Assembly: GCA_029990175.1 (NCBI GenBank)
Contig: JARKIP010000035.1
Coordinates: 36,346,001-36,410,000, forward strand
Source: Petunia secreta
Lineage: Eukaryota > Streptophyta > Magnoliopsida > Solanales > Solanaceae
Length of the DNA: 64,000 nucleotides
Direction: 5' to 3'
Each line of letters begins with the position of its first letter. Positions within the stretch are counted from its first letter, which is position 1. Below are positions 1 to 10,214 of the stretch, one piece after another. The notes beneath the pieces are model-generated. The model worked only from the letters and a program-made list of their open reading frames with translations, searched no databases and was not told where the DNA came from. The position numbers and the translations under genes were made by a program.

Positions 1-511
1 GTAGAAGAAAAAGCAAAAGGGTTAAGGTTAGAATAAGGGGTGTCCTCACTCTCTTTTCCCTCTTTCTTTTCCCTCATTTTTCTTTCAAGGCTGGGTATAG
101 ATTCGGGTGGTGACATCCCGCTCACATCACTCAACACATCCTCTCCTTTTTCCACTCGAGGAATGTCACCGGTCACTCCCTTACTCCTCTCTATCTTTTG
201 TCTCTCAAATTCGGGCGAATTGGGACGAGGCCCAAGAATGCCCATAGCCGGAGTAGGTGGACTTTTCACGTCAACCCGGAATCTAGGACTAGGAGACTCA
301 TCACTTGATGTCTCCTTCTTCTTCGTTGGTGAACCACTTGGAATTGAATCTTGTGGTTTTGGGTTCACCTTGTTGATGTCCATCAACCCTTTTCTAGCAC
401 ATGTCCCACCATTGCTTGTGTTTGTAGGACTTCTTGTTTGCACATTGTCAACCATGGGATGAAGTTCTTGCTCCTTGCTCCTTTGCCTAGCCAAAGAAGG
501 CGCACTAGTAG
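1..511 (-). pseudogene. Element B ORF, part 3 (C-terminal half, runs off window)
   Basis: Reverse-strand coding sequence matching residues about 395-560 of the C and K proteins. It covers the linker after the dead protease-like domain: the SPRFRVDVK and MGILGPRPNSPEF segments and the charged IERSKG stretch before the C-terminal module. Reading is open to the window edge. It is separated from part 2 by element A, which inserted at AGTAG (507-511 and 7553-7557). The frame is restored across the site when A and one duplicate are removed. The product would belong to the non-autonomous protein family of this window, function unknown. Confidence 0.8.
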
Positions 512-1549
512 TGATAGCATCAAGGACATGGAAGAAGCTTTGGAAGCACCAAGAAGACCATTGACAAGATCACAAGCTCAAGAGTTGCAAGTAGATGTTG
601 ATGGACTTCAATTGCACATAAAGAAGCTATTAATTATAGAGGAAGAGCTCCCAAAAGAAGATGAATTAGCTAAGTGTTACAACTATTTCATGGTGCAAGT
701 CCAAGTCCAAGAGGAGGTCGATTGGGGCCCAAAAGTCAGCCATTAAATGGGCTAAATAGCCTCCAAAAGGAGGGTAAAATGGGGCCCACGTTTTTGGTCA
801 AAGAGTCAACAAAGAGAAGCTTAAATAAGCCCTAAATTAGGGTTTAGAGGCGTGGAAATCAGCCTTGGAGGCTAGTCAACAAGTCAAAGTTAGTTAGGAG
901 GAAACTAGTAAAAGTTATCCTAGTTAGTTGGTGATTTGGTTTTCTATTTCAAGTAGGCTTTTATTCCTTTTTACTTATGACTTAGTTTACCTAATTTGAG
1001 TAGAATTTAAGCTTTATTGGCTGCCCCTTTCTCTATATATAGGGGAGTCTTTCATTATTAATTGGAGCTAGACATTATTATCAATAAAATTGTGAGGTTC
1101 TTTTCTTGCACTTTTGAGTGTGATTGTTCTTGGATTTATTCTTCAACCTTCGAGATTCAACTTAAGGTGGTAAGAACTAAATTCTTCATAACTCTTAGAT
1201 TACTTTTAGGTATTCAAGAAAGGCGGTAATTCTATTGTTGTTCTTGTTACTCTAACGGGGGTCGGGGTTCCATAATCTACTTCTTGCTAAATTCTCTACC
1301 AAAGGCGATTAGCTAGTCTAATTGTTGTTGTTAGGAATTCTTTTCAAGAATTAGACTTGTCTCGAATTTCTTGGCTCATCCTCGAGATTCGTGATCCATT
1401 CTTGAATTCAAGAAACTCGTCCTTGAATTCATTCTATCTTTCTATTTTGTTCTTTTCCGTTTCTACCATTTCTTTTTAGCTTCCGCAAATTTCTTTAAAT
1501 TCTTGAATTTTATTATCAAGTTCTTGGATCCTTAACGAGCGTGTTATCA
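512..1549 (+). repeat. Element A 5' LTR
   Basis: Starts TGATAGCATC and ends GTTATCA. A TATA-like box CTATATATAG lies near 1033-1042 and AATAAA near 1084. The first 235 bases repeat the coding tail of the polyprotein found in the 3' LTR, so the open frame at 351-746 here is only the LTR copy of that tail and is not a gene. Confidence 0.95.
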
Positions 1550-2009
1550 AGTGGTATCAGAGCGGGTGTATCAAGGTTCCGTTCTTGATAGTCTTGGGGT
1601 GTTCTTGAGCAAAAAAAAAAAAAAAAAAAAAAAAACACGTTACTGTAGCACGTGAACAGTAACCAAAAAAAAAAAAATTACTTTGCTTATTATTTTCAAA
1701 TTCCTATATTATTTGGTTTCCTAGTCAACAAAGGAAACAAGAAGAGGGGATCCTAGTCTTTGAAGAAAAAGGTAATATCTTCTCTTATTATTTTGGGTTT
1801 GGGTTTTCCTTATTCTTTTCTTTTCTTACCAATCCTATTCTACCTAGGTTTGGTCTTTCACTTTCCTTTTCTTTTTCTAATTCTAATTCTTACCATTTAA
1901 GGTTGTGACTAGTAGGGTTTAATTATAAATCCTAAGAACATCAACCAAAAGTTGATTAGAGGGAAGAGCTAGATTTTGAGAGATCCACATAACTTTATTT
2001 TTTTTAAAG
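1550..2009 (+). other. Element A leader with PBS, poly-A tracts and hairpin
   Basis: PBS TGGTATCAGAGC at 1552-1563, two bases after the LTR, matches the 3' end of initiator tRNA-Met. Downstream are an A-run at about 1612-1635, a stem-loop at 1639-1663, a second A-run, then T-rich sequence up to the start codon at 2010. No coding sequence is seen. Confidence 0.85.
1639..1663 (+). promoter_or_regulatory. Leader hairpin between poly-A tracts
   Basis: Perfect 8-bp inverted repeat GTTACTGT / ACAGTAAC with a 9-nt loop, flanked on both sides by long A-runs. The same stem is present in the leader of E (22114-22137), where the loop has changed. Candidate RNA element for packaging, dimerisation or translation; its role is inferred. 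Confidence 0.55.
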
Positions 2010-5000
2010 ATGTCTAATTCGGGTGATGAAATGGATCCAAAGAAACAACAATTCACTATGCAATCTATGTTTGATCAATTCAAGAGATGGACTATGCAAT
2101 TTGAGGAGATGAAGGATACCATAGCTGAATTTAAAAGGGAAAATAATCCTAGGCCCCAAGTTAGAAGAAATACAACCGATGATGATTTTGATGATGATGC
2201 AAATAGGGTGGAAAATAGAAGGGGGCAAAGAGCTAGGGTGGAAGATGATAATCTAAGTAGCATAAAGATGAAGATGCCATCTTTTAAAGGGACAAGAGAT
2301 CCAGACTTGTACCTTGAATGGGAGAGAAAAGTAGAAGCTATCTTTGATTGTCATAACTATTCTGAAGGTAAGAAAGTTAAGCTTGCAGTTGTTGAATTTT
2401 CTGATTATGCTGCTATTTGGTGGAAAAAGCTTTCTAGGGATAGAGAGCAAGATGGAGAACCTCCAATTTCTACATGGGCCGAGATGAAGAGAGTAATGAG
2501 GAAGAGGTTCGTGCCATCCTACTTTCAAAGAGATTTACAGCAACGTCTTCAAACTTTGAAGCAAGGATCTATGTCTGTTGATGATTATTTCAAGGCGATG
2601 GATATGGCTATGATCCAAGCTAATTGTAACGAAGATGAAGAAGCTACTATGGCTAGGTTTCTTAATGGCTTAAATAGGGACATTGCAGATGTAGTAGAAA
2701 TACAACAATATGTAACCCTAGATGAGTTAGTTGATTTAGCTATCAAAGTGGAAAGGCAAAATAAAAAGAGGCAGCAAGCTAGCACTTGGAGGAGTCGTCC
2801 AACATCTACACCAAAGAAGACATGGCCGAGCAAGGACGAGAAAACCATGTCTAAACCTAATGATGATAAGGGTAAGGGCATAGTAGGAGCCAAAGATGGA
2901 GGTAGAGTTCCTAATCCTAAACCTTCTCTTCCTACAAGTTCTATTGAATGTTATAAATGTAGGGGAAGAGGACATAAGGCGTTTGAATGCCCAAATAGGA
3001 GAGCTATTCTTATTAGGGACGATGGGGGATTTGATAGTGAAAAAAGTGAAAGTGAGGGAGAAGTAGAAGAGGGTGTTGAAGAAGAAGAGGAAGACATGGC
3101 TAATGAGGGCTTGAATTTTGTAGTTAGGAGAATCATGAACATTAATTTGGGAAATTCTCATGAGGAGCAAAGGGAAAATATTTTTCACACTAGATGTGGG
3201 ATAAAGGGGAAAATTTGTTCGATGATTATAGATAGTGGGAGTTGTGCTAATGTTGTGAGCAATTATTTAGTAGAAAAATTAGGGTTGGAGTTGATGAAAC
3301 ATCCCACACCTTATAGATTGCAATGGTTGAATGATAGTGGTGAGCTTAGGGTTAATAAACAATGCTTGATACCATTCAATGTGGGAAAGTATGTTGATGA
3401 AGTTCTTTGTGATGTGATACCCATGCAAGCTTGTCATATCTTGCTTGGACGTCCTTGGCAATTTGATAGAAGGGTTATTCATGATGGAAGGAGGAATAGA
3501 TATTCTCTTGAGCTCAATGGCAAGAAGTTTACTCTTGCACCATTAACTCCTTCCCAAGTGTATGAAGATCAAAAAAAATTGAGGGAAACAATGGGGAATA
3601 AAGGGGAGGGACAAAAGAGTGAGCTTGAGAGAAAAGAAAAAGATGAAAAAAAGAGAGAAAATCGTGAGGAGAGAGTGGGCAGCAACGAGAGTGGAAAAAA
3701 AATTGGGAAGAGTGACAAAAAAGAGAGCTTTGGTGAGAGGAAAGAGGCTAAGCTTGAAAAAAGAGTGAGTCTTGTAAAAGCCAAAGAGTGTTTGAGGGCA
3801 CAAAAAGAGGGGCTGCCCATAATACTTCTTACATATAGGGAAGTTTTACTTAATGATGAATTACTAACTTCTTCTTTGCCTAGTAGTATCTCTAATCTTT
3901 TGCAGGATTTTGAAGATGTCTTTCCGGAGGATGTTCCTAAGGGTTTACCACCTTTAAGAGGAATTGAACATCAAATCGATTTTGTGCCCGGATCTCAACT
4001 TCCAAATAGGCCAGCTTATAGGAGTAATCCTGAAGAGACTAAGGAGCTACAAAGACAAGTAGATGAGCTGCTTGAAAAAGGATTTGTGAGAGAAAGTATG
4101 AGTCCATGTTCTGTTCCCGTTCTATTGGTACCGAAGAAGGATGGAACTTGGAGGATGTGTGTAGACTGTCGCGCCATTAACAAAATAACGGTAAAGTATC
4201 GCCATCCTATTCCTCGTCTTGATGATATGTTAGATCAATTACATGGCTCTAAAATCTTCTCTAAAATTGATCTAAAGAGTGGTTACCATCAAATTAGAAT
4301 GAATCCTGGAGGTGAATGGAAAACTGCTTTTAAAACTAAGTATGGCCTATATGAGTGGTTAGTGATGCCTTTCGGCTTAACTAATGCACCAAGTACTTTC
4401 ATGCGCTTAATGAATCATATCTTTAAAGATTTTCATGGGAAATTTGTTGTAGTATACTTTGATGACATTCTGATTTTTTCTAAGACTTTAGAAGAGCATG
4501 TAGAACACTTAAAACAAGTCTTTAATGTGCTTAGGGAGCAGCGTCTATACGCAAATCTGAAAAAGTGTACCTTTTGTGTTGATAAAGTGGTTTTCTTAGG
4601 CTTTGTGGTTAGTTCTAGAGGAGTTGAGGTTGATGAAGATAAAATCAAGGCAATTAAAGAATGGCCTACACCTAAGAGCATAACTGAAGTTCGGAGTTTT
4701 CATGGTCTTGCTAGCTTTTATAGGAGGTTTGTAAGGGACTTTAGTACAATTGCAGCACCCTTAACTGAGATTATTAAGAAAGATAGACCGTTTTCTTGGG
4801 GGGAAGAACAAGTTAGGGCATTTAACTTGCTAAAGGATAAATTGTGTTCCGCTCCTTTATTACAATTACCTGATTTTAACAAGTCTTTTGAAATTGAATG
4901 TGATGCATCTGGTAGAGGCATAGGAGCTGTTCTAATGCAAGATTCTAAACCTATTGCTTACTTTAGTGAAAAATTGAGTGGAGCTACTTTAAATTATTCT

Positions 5001-6749
5001 ACTTATGATAAGGAGTTATATGCTTTGGTTAGAGCTTTAGCTACTTGGCAGCACTATTTATGGCCTAAAGAATTTGTAATTAAAACTGATCATGAATCTT
5101 TGAGGCATTTAAAGAGTCAAGGTAAGCTTAATAGAAGGCATGCTAAATGGGTTGAGTTCATAGAAACTTTTCCTTATGTGATTTCATACAAGCAAGGGAA
5201 AGACAATGTGGTAGCTGATGCACTTTCAAGAAGGTACGCTCTTGTTTCTACTCTAACTTCTAAATTGATGGGGTTTGATCAAATTAAGGGGTTGTATGCT
5301 AAAGATGCTGATTTTGGTGTTGCGTTTTTGAAATGTTTAAATGGACCTTTTGAGAGGTTTAATTTGCAAGATGGGTTTCTCTTTAAAGAAAACAAGTTGT
5401 GTGTACCTAATTGCTCTTTACGGGAATTATTTGTGAGGGAAGCACATTGTGGGGGACTTATGGGTCACTTTGGAGTACCAAAAACATTGGATATACTTGC
5501 TGAAAATTTCTTTTGGCCTGGTATGAAAAAAGATGTTGAAAAGGTGTGTGCCCAATGTCTTGAATGTAAACAAGCTAAATCTAAAGTGTTACCACATGGG
5601 TTATACACGCCTTTACCCGTTCCATCTTCACCTTGGGTTGATATTTCTATGGACTTTGTGTTGGGTTTGCCTAGAACAAGGTATGGTAAAGATAGTATTT
5701 TTGTTGTGGTAGATAGGTTCTCAAAAATGGCTCGTTTCATTCCATGCTTGAAAACTAATGATGCTTCTCATGTTGCTGATTTGTTTTTGAAAGAAGTTGT
5801 TAAATTGCATGGTATACCTAGAACTATTGTTAGTGACAGGGATGCTAAGTTCTTGAGCCACTTTTGGCGTGTTCTTTGGGGGAAATTGGGTACTAAATTA
5901 CTATTCTCTACATCTTGTCATCCCCAAACTGATGGACAAACGGAAGTAGTTAATAGGACCTTAGGAAACATGTTGAGGGCTGTTTTGAAAGGTAAGTTAA
6001 CCTCTTGGGAAGATCACTTGCCTATGGTTGAATTTGCTTACAATAGAACTGTTCATTCTTCCACAAGTATGTCTCCTTTTGAAATTGTGTATGGATTTAA
6101 TCCTCTTACTCCCCTTGATCTTTTACCTTTACCTACTAATGATATTGTTAGTCTTGATGGTAAGAAGAAGGCAGAGATGATGAAAAAGATCCATGAGCAA
6201 ACTAAGCTTACAATTGAAAGGAAAAATGAACAAACTGCTCAACGAAGAAACAAGGGCCGAAAGCAAGTTGTATTTGAGCCCGGCGACTTAGTTTGGGTGC
6301 ATATGAGGAAAGAAAGGTTTCCTTCTAAGAGGAAGTCAAAACTGAATCCAAGAGGAGATGGACCATTCAAAGTTCTTGAAAAAATTGGGGATAATGCTTA
6401 CAAGCTTGATCTTCCTGGTGAGTACCAAGTTAGTGCTACTTTTAATGTTGCTGATTTATCTTTTTGTGATGTAGGTTTGAATTCGAGGACGAATTCTTCT
6501 CAAGAAGAGGGGAATGATAGCATCAAGGACATGGAAGAAGCTTTGGAAGCACCAAGAAGACCATTGACAAGATCACAAGCTCAAGAGTTGCAAGTAGATG
6601 TTGATGGACTTCAATTGCACATAAAGAAGCTATTAATTATAGAGGAAGAGCTCCCAAAAGAAGATGAATTAGCTAAGTGTTACAACTATTTCATGGTGCA
6701 AGTCCAAGTCCAAGAGGAGGTCGATTGGGGCCCAAAAGTCAGCCATTAA
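2010..6749 (+). CDS. Gag-PR-RT-RNaseH-IN polyprotein of element A
   Basis: 1579-aa polyprotein that performs all retrotransposition steps in a cytoplasmic particle and then the nucleus. Order: Gag capsid-like region about 85-245, zinc knuckle CX2CX4HX4C about 314-327, retropepsin with DSG at 408-410, RT with YFDD at 816-819, RNase H with ECDASG near 961, IN zinc HHCC motif about 1146-1190, IN core with D near 1213, D near 1275 and E near 1313, then a GPF-type C-terminal fold about 1425-1490. The last 78 codons lie in the 3' LTR and include RPLTRSQAQ, as in CRM-type elements. A very acidic/lysine-rich linker (about 530-600) separates PR and RT. No stop or frameshift. The start follows a T/A-rich leader and is the first ATG of the frame. 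Confidence 0.93.
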   Translation: MSNSGDEMDPKKQQFTMQSMFDQFKRWTMQFEEMKDTIAEFKRENNPRPQVRRNTTDDDFDDDANRVENRRGQRARVEDDNLSSIKMKMPSFKGTRDPDLYLEWERKVEAIFDCHNYSEGKKVKLAVVEFSDYAAIWWKKLSRDREQDGEPPISTWAEMKRVMRKRFVPSYFQRDLQQRLQTLKQGSMSVDDYFKAMDMAMIQANCNEDEEATMARFLNGLNRDIADVVEIQQYVTLDELVDLAIKVERQNKKRQQASTWRSRPTSTPKKTWPSKDEKTMSKPNDDKGKGIVGAKDGGRVPNPKPSLPTSSIECYKCRGRGHKAFECPNRRAILIRDDGGFDSEKSESEGEVEEGVEEEEEDMANEGLNFVVRRIMNINLGNSHEEQRENIFHTRCGIKGKICSMIIDSGSCANVVSNYLVEKLGLELMKHPTPYRLQWLNDSGELRVNKQCLIPFNVGKYVDEVLCDVIPMQACHILLGRPWQFDRRVIHDGRRNRYSLELNGKKFTLAPLTPSQVYEDQKKLRETMGNKGEGQKSELERKEKDEKKRENREERVGSNESGKKIGKSDKKESFGERKEAKLEKRVSLVKAKECLRAQKEGLPIILLTYREVLLNDELLTSSLPSSISNLLQDFEDVFPEDVPKGLPPLRGIEHQIDFVPGSQLPNRPAYRSNPEETKELQRQVDELLEKGFVRESMSPCSVPVLLVPKKDGTWRMCVDCRAINKITVKYRHPIPRLDDMLDQLHGSKIFSKIDLKSGYHQIRMNPGGEWKTAFKTKYGLYEWLVMPFGLTNAPSTFMRLMNHIFKDFHGKFVVVYFDDILIFSKTLEEHVEHLKQVFNVLREQRLYANLKKCTFCVDKVVFLGFVVSSRGVEVDEDKIKAIKEWPTPKSITEVRSFHGLASFYRRFVRDFSTIAAPLTEIIKKDRPFSWGEEQVRAFNLLKDKLCSAPLLQLPDFNKSFEIECDASGRGIGAVLMQDSKPIAYFSEKLSGATLNYSTYDKELYALVRALATWQHYLWPKEFVIKTDHESLRHLKSQGKLNRRHAKWVEFIETFPYVISYKQGKDNVVADALSRRYALVSTLTSKLMGFDQIKGLYAKDADFGVAFLKCLNGPFERFNLQDGFLFKENKLCVPNCSLRELFVREAHCGGLMGHFGVPKTLDILAENFFWPGMKKDVEKVCAQCLECKQAKSKVLPHGLYTPLPVPSSPWVDISMDFVLGLPRTRYGKDSIFVVVDRFSKMARFIPCLKTNDASHVADLFLKEVVKLHGIPRTIVSDRDAKFLSHFWRVLWGKLGTKLLFSTSCHPQTDGQTEVVNRTLGNMLRAVLKGKLTSWEDHLPMVEFAYNRTVHSSTSMSPFEIVYGFNPLTPLDLLPLPTNDIVSLDGKKKAEMMKKIHEQTKLTIERKNEQTAQRRNKGRKQVVFEPGDLVWVHMRKERFPSKRKSKLNPRGDGPFKVLEKIGDNAYKLDLPGEYQVSATFNVADLSFCDVGLNSRTNSSQEEGNDSIKDMEEALEAPRRPLTRSQAQELQVDVDGLQLHIKKLLIIEEELPKEDELAKCYNYFMVQVQVQEEVDWGPKVSH
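6502..6514 (+). promoter_or_regulatory. Element A polypurine tract
   Basis: AAGAAGAGGGGAA directly precedes the 3' LTR and is the plus-strand primer site. It lies within the coding frame of the polyprotein. Confidence 0.85.
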
Positions 6750-7552
6750 ATGGGCTAAATAGCCTCCAAAAGGAGGGTAAAATGGGGCCCACGTTTTTGG
6801 TCAAAGAGTCAACAAAGAGAAGCTTAAATAAGCCCTAAATTAGGGTTTAGAGGCGTGGAAATCAGCCTTGGAGGCTAGTCAACAAGTCAAAGTTAGTTAG
6901 GAGGAAACTAGTAAAAGTTATCCTAGTTAGTTGGTGATTTGGTTTTCTATTTCAAGTAGGCTTTTATTCCTTTTTACTTATGACTTAGTTTACCTAATTT
7001 GAGTAGAATTTAAGCTTTATTGGCTGCCCCTTTCTCTATATATAGGGGAGTCTTTCATTATTAATTGGAGCTAGACATTATTATCAATAAAATTGTGAGG
7101 TTCTTTTCTTGCACTTTTGAGTGTGATTGTTCTTGGATTTATTCTTCAACCTTCGAGATTCAACTTAAGGTGGTAAGAACTAAATTCTTCATAACTCTTA
7201 GATTACTTTTAGGTATTCAAGAAAGGCGGTAATTCTATTGTTGTTCTTGTTACTCTAACGGGGGTCGGGGTTCCATAATCTACTTCTTGCTAAATTCTCT
7301 ACCAAAGGCGATTAGCTAGTCTAATTGTTGTTGTTAGGAATTCTTTTCAAGAATTAGACTTGTCTCGAATTTCTTGGCTCATCCTCGAGATTCGTGATCC
7401 ATTCTTGAATTCAAGAAACTCGTCCTTGAATTCATTCTATCTTTCTATTTTGTTCTTTTCCGTTTCTACCATTTCTTTTTAGCTTCCGCAAATTTCTTTA
7501 AATTCTTGAATTTTATTATCAAGTTCTTGGATCCTTAACGAGCGTGTTATCA
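6515..7552 (+). repeat. Element A 3' LTR
   Basis: 1038 bp, apparently identical to 512-1549. Its first 235 bases encode the C-terminal tail of the polyprotein. Confidence 0.95.
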
Positions 7553-8273
7553 AGTAGGCACTTGGCTCTTCGCCCGGTAAGGCACAAAGTCATAAACTCT
7601 TTGCCCTATGCCCACAAAATACGCACCCTTCACCACACTATATTGCACCCTCTTCCCCTCCAACCACCGGTCACCTATCCACACATCAATATGACGCATG
7701 GGGTACACATCACACCACACATAGCATTTATAATTCCTATGAGATATGAGTACCCGAGCCTCCTTAGAAACCCACACTCCATCATACTCATAAGGATGCT
7801 CTAGCTTGTGGCATGGTATCCTAAGCCTATCAACCAAAGAGGTGCTAATACAATTGGCATCGGTACCACCAATTTTGAGCAAGTGTCCTCCAATACCATC
7901 TACCTCAACAACGAACCTACATCTACCCAAGTGTTGTAGATTGGCATCCAAGTGAGAACTTGAACGCCCACAAGTGTCAACTCCGACAACTTGGGTCTTC
8001 CTTATCTCTCCACTAGTGGCAACACCACTAGAACATTCTCCTCTTCCCGTCACTCTCCCAACATTAGCAATGTTGTTGGAAGTCAAGGAAGGAATCTCGC
8101 TATGGAACCCATAAGTGCCTCTCGCCTTGGTCCCATAGCCCATAGTACTACTCCTACTACAACCATCCACGCCCTTCACGGCATATAACCCCGTTGTAGC
8201 AAAAGCAACACCATCTCTCAAACCAACCTCCACATGGGAATTAGAAGCATCAGGTCGCTTAGCGTACCTAGAA
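7553..8273 (-). pseudogene. Element B ORF, part 2 (protease-like domain)
   Basis: Reverse-strand coding block between the A and C insertions. It contains the RYAKRP start of the Ser/Gly-rich segment and the degenerate retropepsin domain: the catalytic triplet is replaced by Ile-Gly-Gly in the context LLKIGGTDANC, while the downstream CDVYPM and WIGDRWLEGKR blocks align with CDVVPM and GRPWQ of the active enzymes. The frame is open throughout. Function unknown; it cannot act as an aspartic protease in the usual way. Confidence 0.8.
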
Positions 8274-9111
8274 TGATGCAATATAAAATGGCCTAAACGA
8301 CAACCATCAAAAGCCAAGCTCGAGAGCACAAGGGATACGAGTCAAGGCCTCCGGAAACATCTTGAAGATCGTGCATTGGAGCGCCAAGGACGGAGGAAAA
8401 CAGGGCAGGAAACTGGGCAGCCCAAAACAGGGCAAAACAGGGGAGCACACTGGGAGCTCACTGCCTAAGGAAGAACTTTTGTTCTTCGCGATCGCGACCA
8501 TGTCTCACGCGATCGCGAAGAGGAATGGTTTAGCCTGCGCGACAGCGCCCCTTGAACGCGAAGGCGAAGGCAAAGTTGATAGAGATCGTGAGGCTGCTGA
8601 AGACTTGCGCGATCGCGAGCCTATTGGCGCGATCGCGATGTTGATTATTTTGCTCTACGCGATCGCGATCCTCCCTAGCGCGATCGCGATGAAGAGAAGT
8701 TGAGCAGCGGACCAGAATCAGCTTCAAGGGCCATTTTGTCCATTTTCAGTGTAAATGTATATATAGCACAATTGCTCTTCATTTCATTAGTTTTAGCTTG
8801 AATTGAATAGAGAGAAGAGAGAATTAGAGAAGGCCGAGCCTTTCTAGTCCGAAGCCCGAGGCTTCATGTATCTCGTTAACTTGGAACCTATGGCGATCGA
8901 CACCTAGTTGAGTCCATTGTAAGGTTCGAGTTTCACTTTCTCCCTTTTGGATTATTAATTCATGTCTTGAATTCATTAATCCGTTCTTTCTTCTCGTTTC
9001 TTGACTTCCCAATCCTTGTTTCCCCGATATCATTGATATCATCTATCTATTTATTTATCGCTTCCGCATATTTGTATCGTGTTTAGCTTCCGCGTATTTT
9101 CGATTGCATCA
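8274..9111 (+). repeat. Element C 5' LTR
   Basis: Ends are the inverted octamers TGATGCAA / TTGCATCA. U3 holds six CGCGATCGCG palindromes between 8487 and 8688, then a TATA-like TATATATAG near 8756-8764. Small open frames inside (for example 8362-8703) arise from the palindromes and are not genes. Confidence 0.93.
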
Positions 9112-10214
9112 GTTGGTATCAGAGCAAGGCTCGGGTTATGTTCTTACAAACCCCCGTTCCTTGTTCCATATGTTAGTTTCATTGTTGTTGTTGTGGTGTT
9201 CTTGAAAAATTGAAGAAAAACAAAAAAATTGAAAAACTAGAAAACTTGACAAAATTTGGTCGAGCGGGTTGGATACGAATCCCCAAGTGTTAAAAAGTAG
9301 TGGGGTTTGTTCCTTGTTGTATTCCCGTCGTTTTGATACCCATATATCGTGTTTTGGTGTTACGATTCAAAAATTTCGAAAATCAAAATCCAAAAGTTTG
9401 AAAATTCTTGAAAACGCTTCAATCTTGAATCGAAGCTTGTTGTTGTTTGTTTGGAGTTGAAAACTATTGGGGATTGGTTGTTATAGTTGTATACACCTTT
9501 GGGTATCGTTGGTTTTGTGTTTCGGGTTGGAATCGAGCCAAAAATTTGGCCAAAATCGCCCAAAAACCCGTTTTTGAGCTGCTGTGAAAGTGCAGGGATT
9601 AACCCTTCGCGATCGCGAAGAGCAATTTCGCGATAGCGAAGAGCAAAATTATTTTTTGAAAAATTAACCCTTCGCGATCGCGCGCGTCTGGTCGCGATAG
9701 CGAAGAACAAAAAAATTTCAGAATTCCAGTTTTGGGACAGAATGTTCGCAACGGCTTCCGAACAGTTTCCAAACATCATGACTCCAATTGGACCATTAAA
9801 TATGATGAGTTTGTAGATCACAAACAAAATTACATCCGATTCCAAATCCGTTTGGTGCCGATTCGAGTGGAATCTTTTGTGTCCCGTTTTCTACCGTACC
9901 TCTTGGTTAGTGTTTTGAAGGTAATTGGCCTACTTGAAAGACACTAATCCTTTAGCGTATTAGGTATTCGTGCGTAGAGGAGACTAGAATTCAAAGAAGA
10001 GTCGTAGAACTCCTTTTGGCCTCAAGTGCGCACTTTAAATAGCCGTCCGTACATAGAGTCTCATTAATTCCACTCCGAACTTTAACTTGGACATGCTAGT
10101 TGTGATTACCTTGGTTCCCAAGTTTATAAGGCCTCGCTCTTGAGTGTACATATATTGAGTGATACACGTGAGGGAGTGACTTTTGGGAGGTTTTGTTCTT
10201 TGGTGATTGCAACA
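9112..10214 (+). other. Element C leader
   Basis: PBS at 9114-9125, then an A-rich stretch, then another cluster of CGCGATCGCG and the near-palindrome CGCGATAGCG at 9608-9704, matching the motif used in the LTR of the same element. The rest is noncoding leader up to the start codon at 10215. Confidence 0.8.

Larger units (their letters stand above)
512..7552 (+). mobile_element. Element A, intact autonomous Ty3/gypsy (CRM-like) retrotransposon
   Basis: Complete 7041-bp element with two 1038-bp LTRs that look identical by eye, perfect 5-bp TSD AGTAG (507-511, 7553-7557), PBS at 1552-1563, PPT at 6502-6514 and one uninterrupted 1579-codon polyprotein. It is inserted in the antisense ORF of element B. 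Identical LTRs mean a very recent insertion. The RT wording and the ORF running into the 3' LTR fit the CRM clade. It is the likely enzyme donor for element E, which has the same PPT, leader hairpin and R-U5 style. Confidence 0.95.

Noticed and set aside
351..746. Separate gene carrying the RPLTRSQAQ segment at 351-746
   Set aside because: It is the 5' LTR copy of the polyprotein tail, joined by chance to antisense element B sequence.
1552..1563. TGGTATCAGAGC as part of a tRNA gene
   Set aside because: Only the 12-base primer match is present, directly after each LTR; no cloverleaf follows.
2004..5740. Minus-strand frames opposite the A, H and O polyproteins
   Set aside because: Shadows of the long plus-strand pol frames, with no domain or conservation of their own.
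6270..6490. Classical chromodomain at the integrase C-terminus
   Set aside because: I see the GPF-type fold and the LTR-encoded TRSQA tail but no convincing chromodomain pattern.
2010..6749. Endogenous pararetrovirus or retrovirus with env
   Set aside because: Domain order PR-RT-RH-IN, LTRs, TSDs and absence of movement or env protein fit a Ty3/gypsy retrotransposon.
8487..8688. Regular CGCGATCGCG units as a possible CRISPR array or cyanobacterial contamination (HIP1)
   Set aside because: Spacing is irregular, spacers are not unique unit-length sequences, and the motifs lie inside plant LTRs with TSDs, PBS and PPT.
8362..8703. Open frames of about 60-160 codons in LTRs and leaders (for example 8362-8703, 9360-9845, 62253-62738)
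   Set aside because: They recur only because LTRs and leaders recur, have low-complexity Arg/Asp composition from the palindromes, and lack conserved starts.
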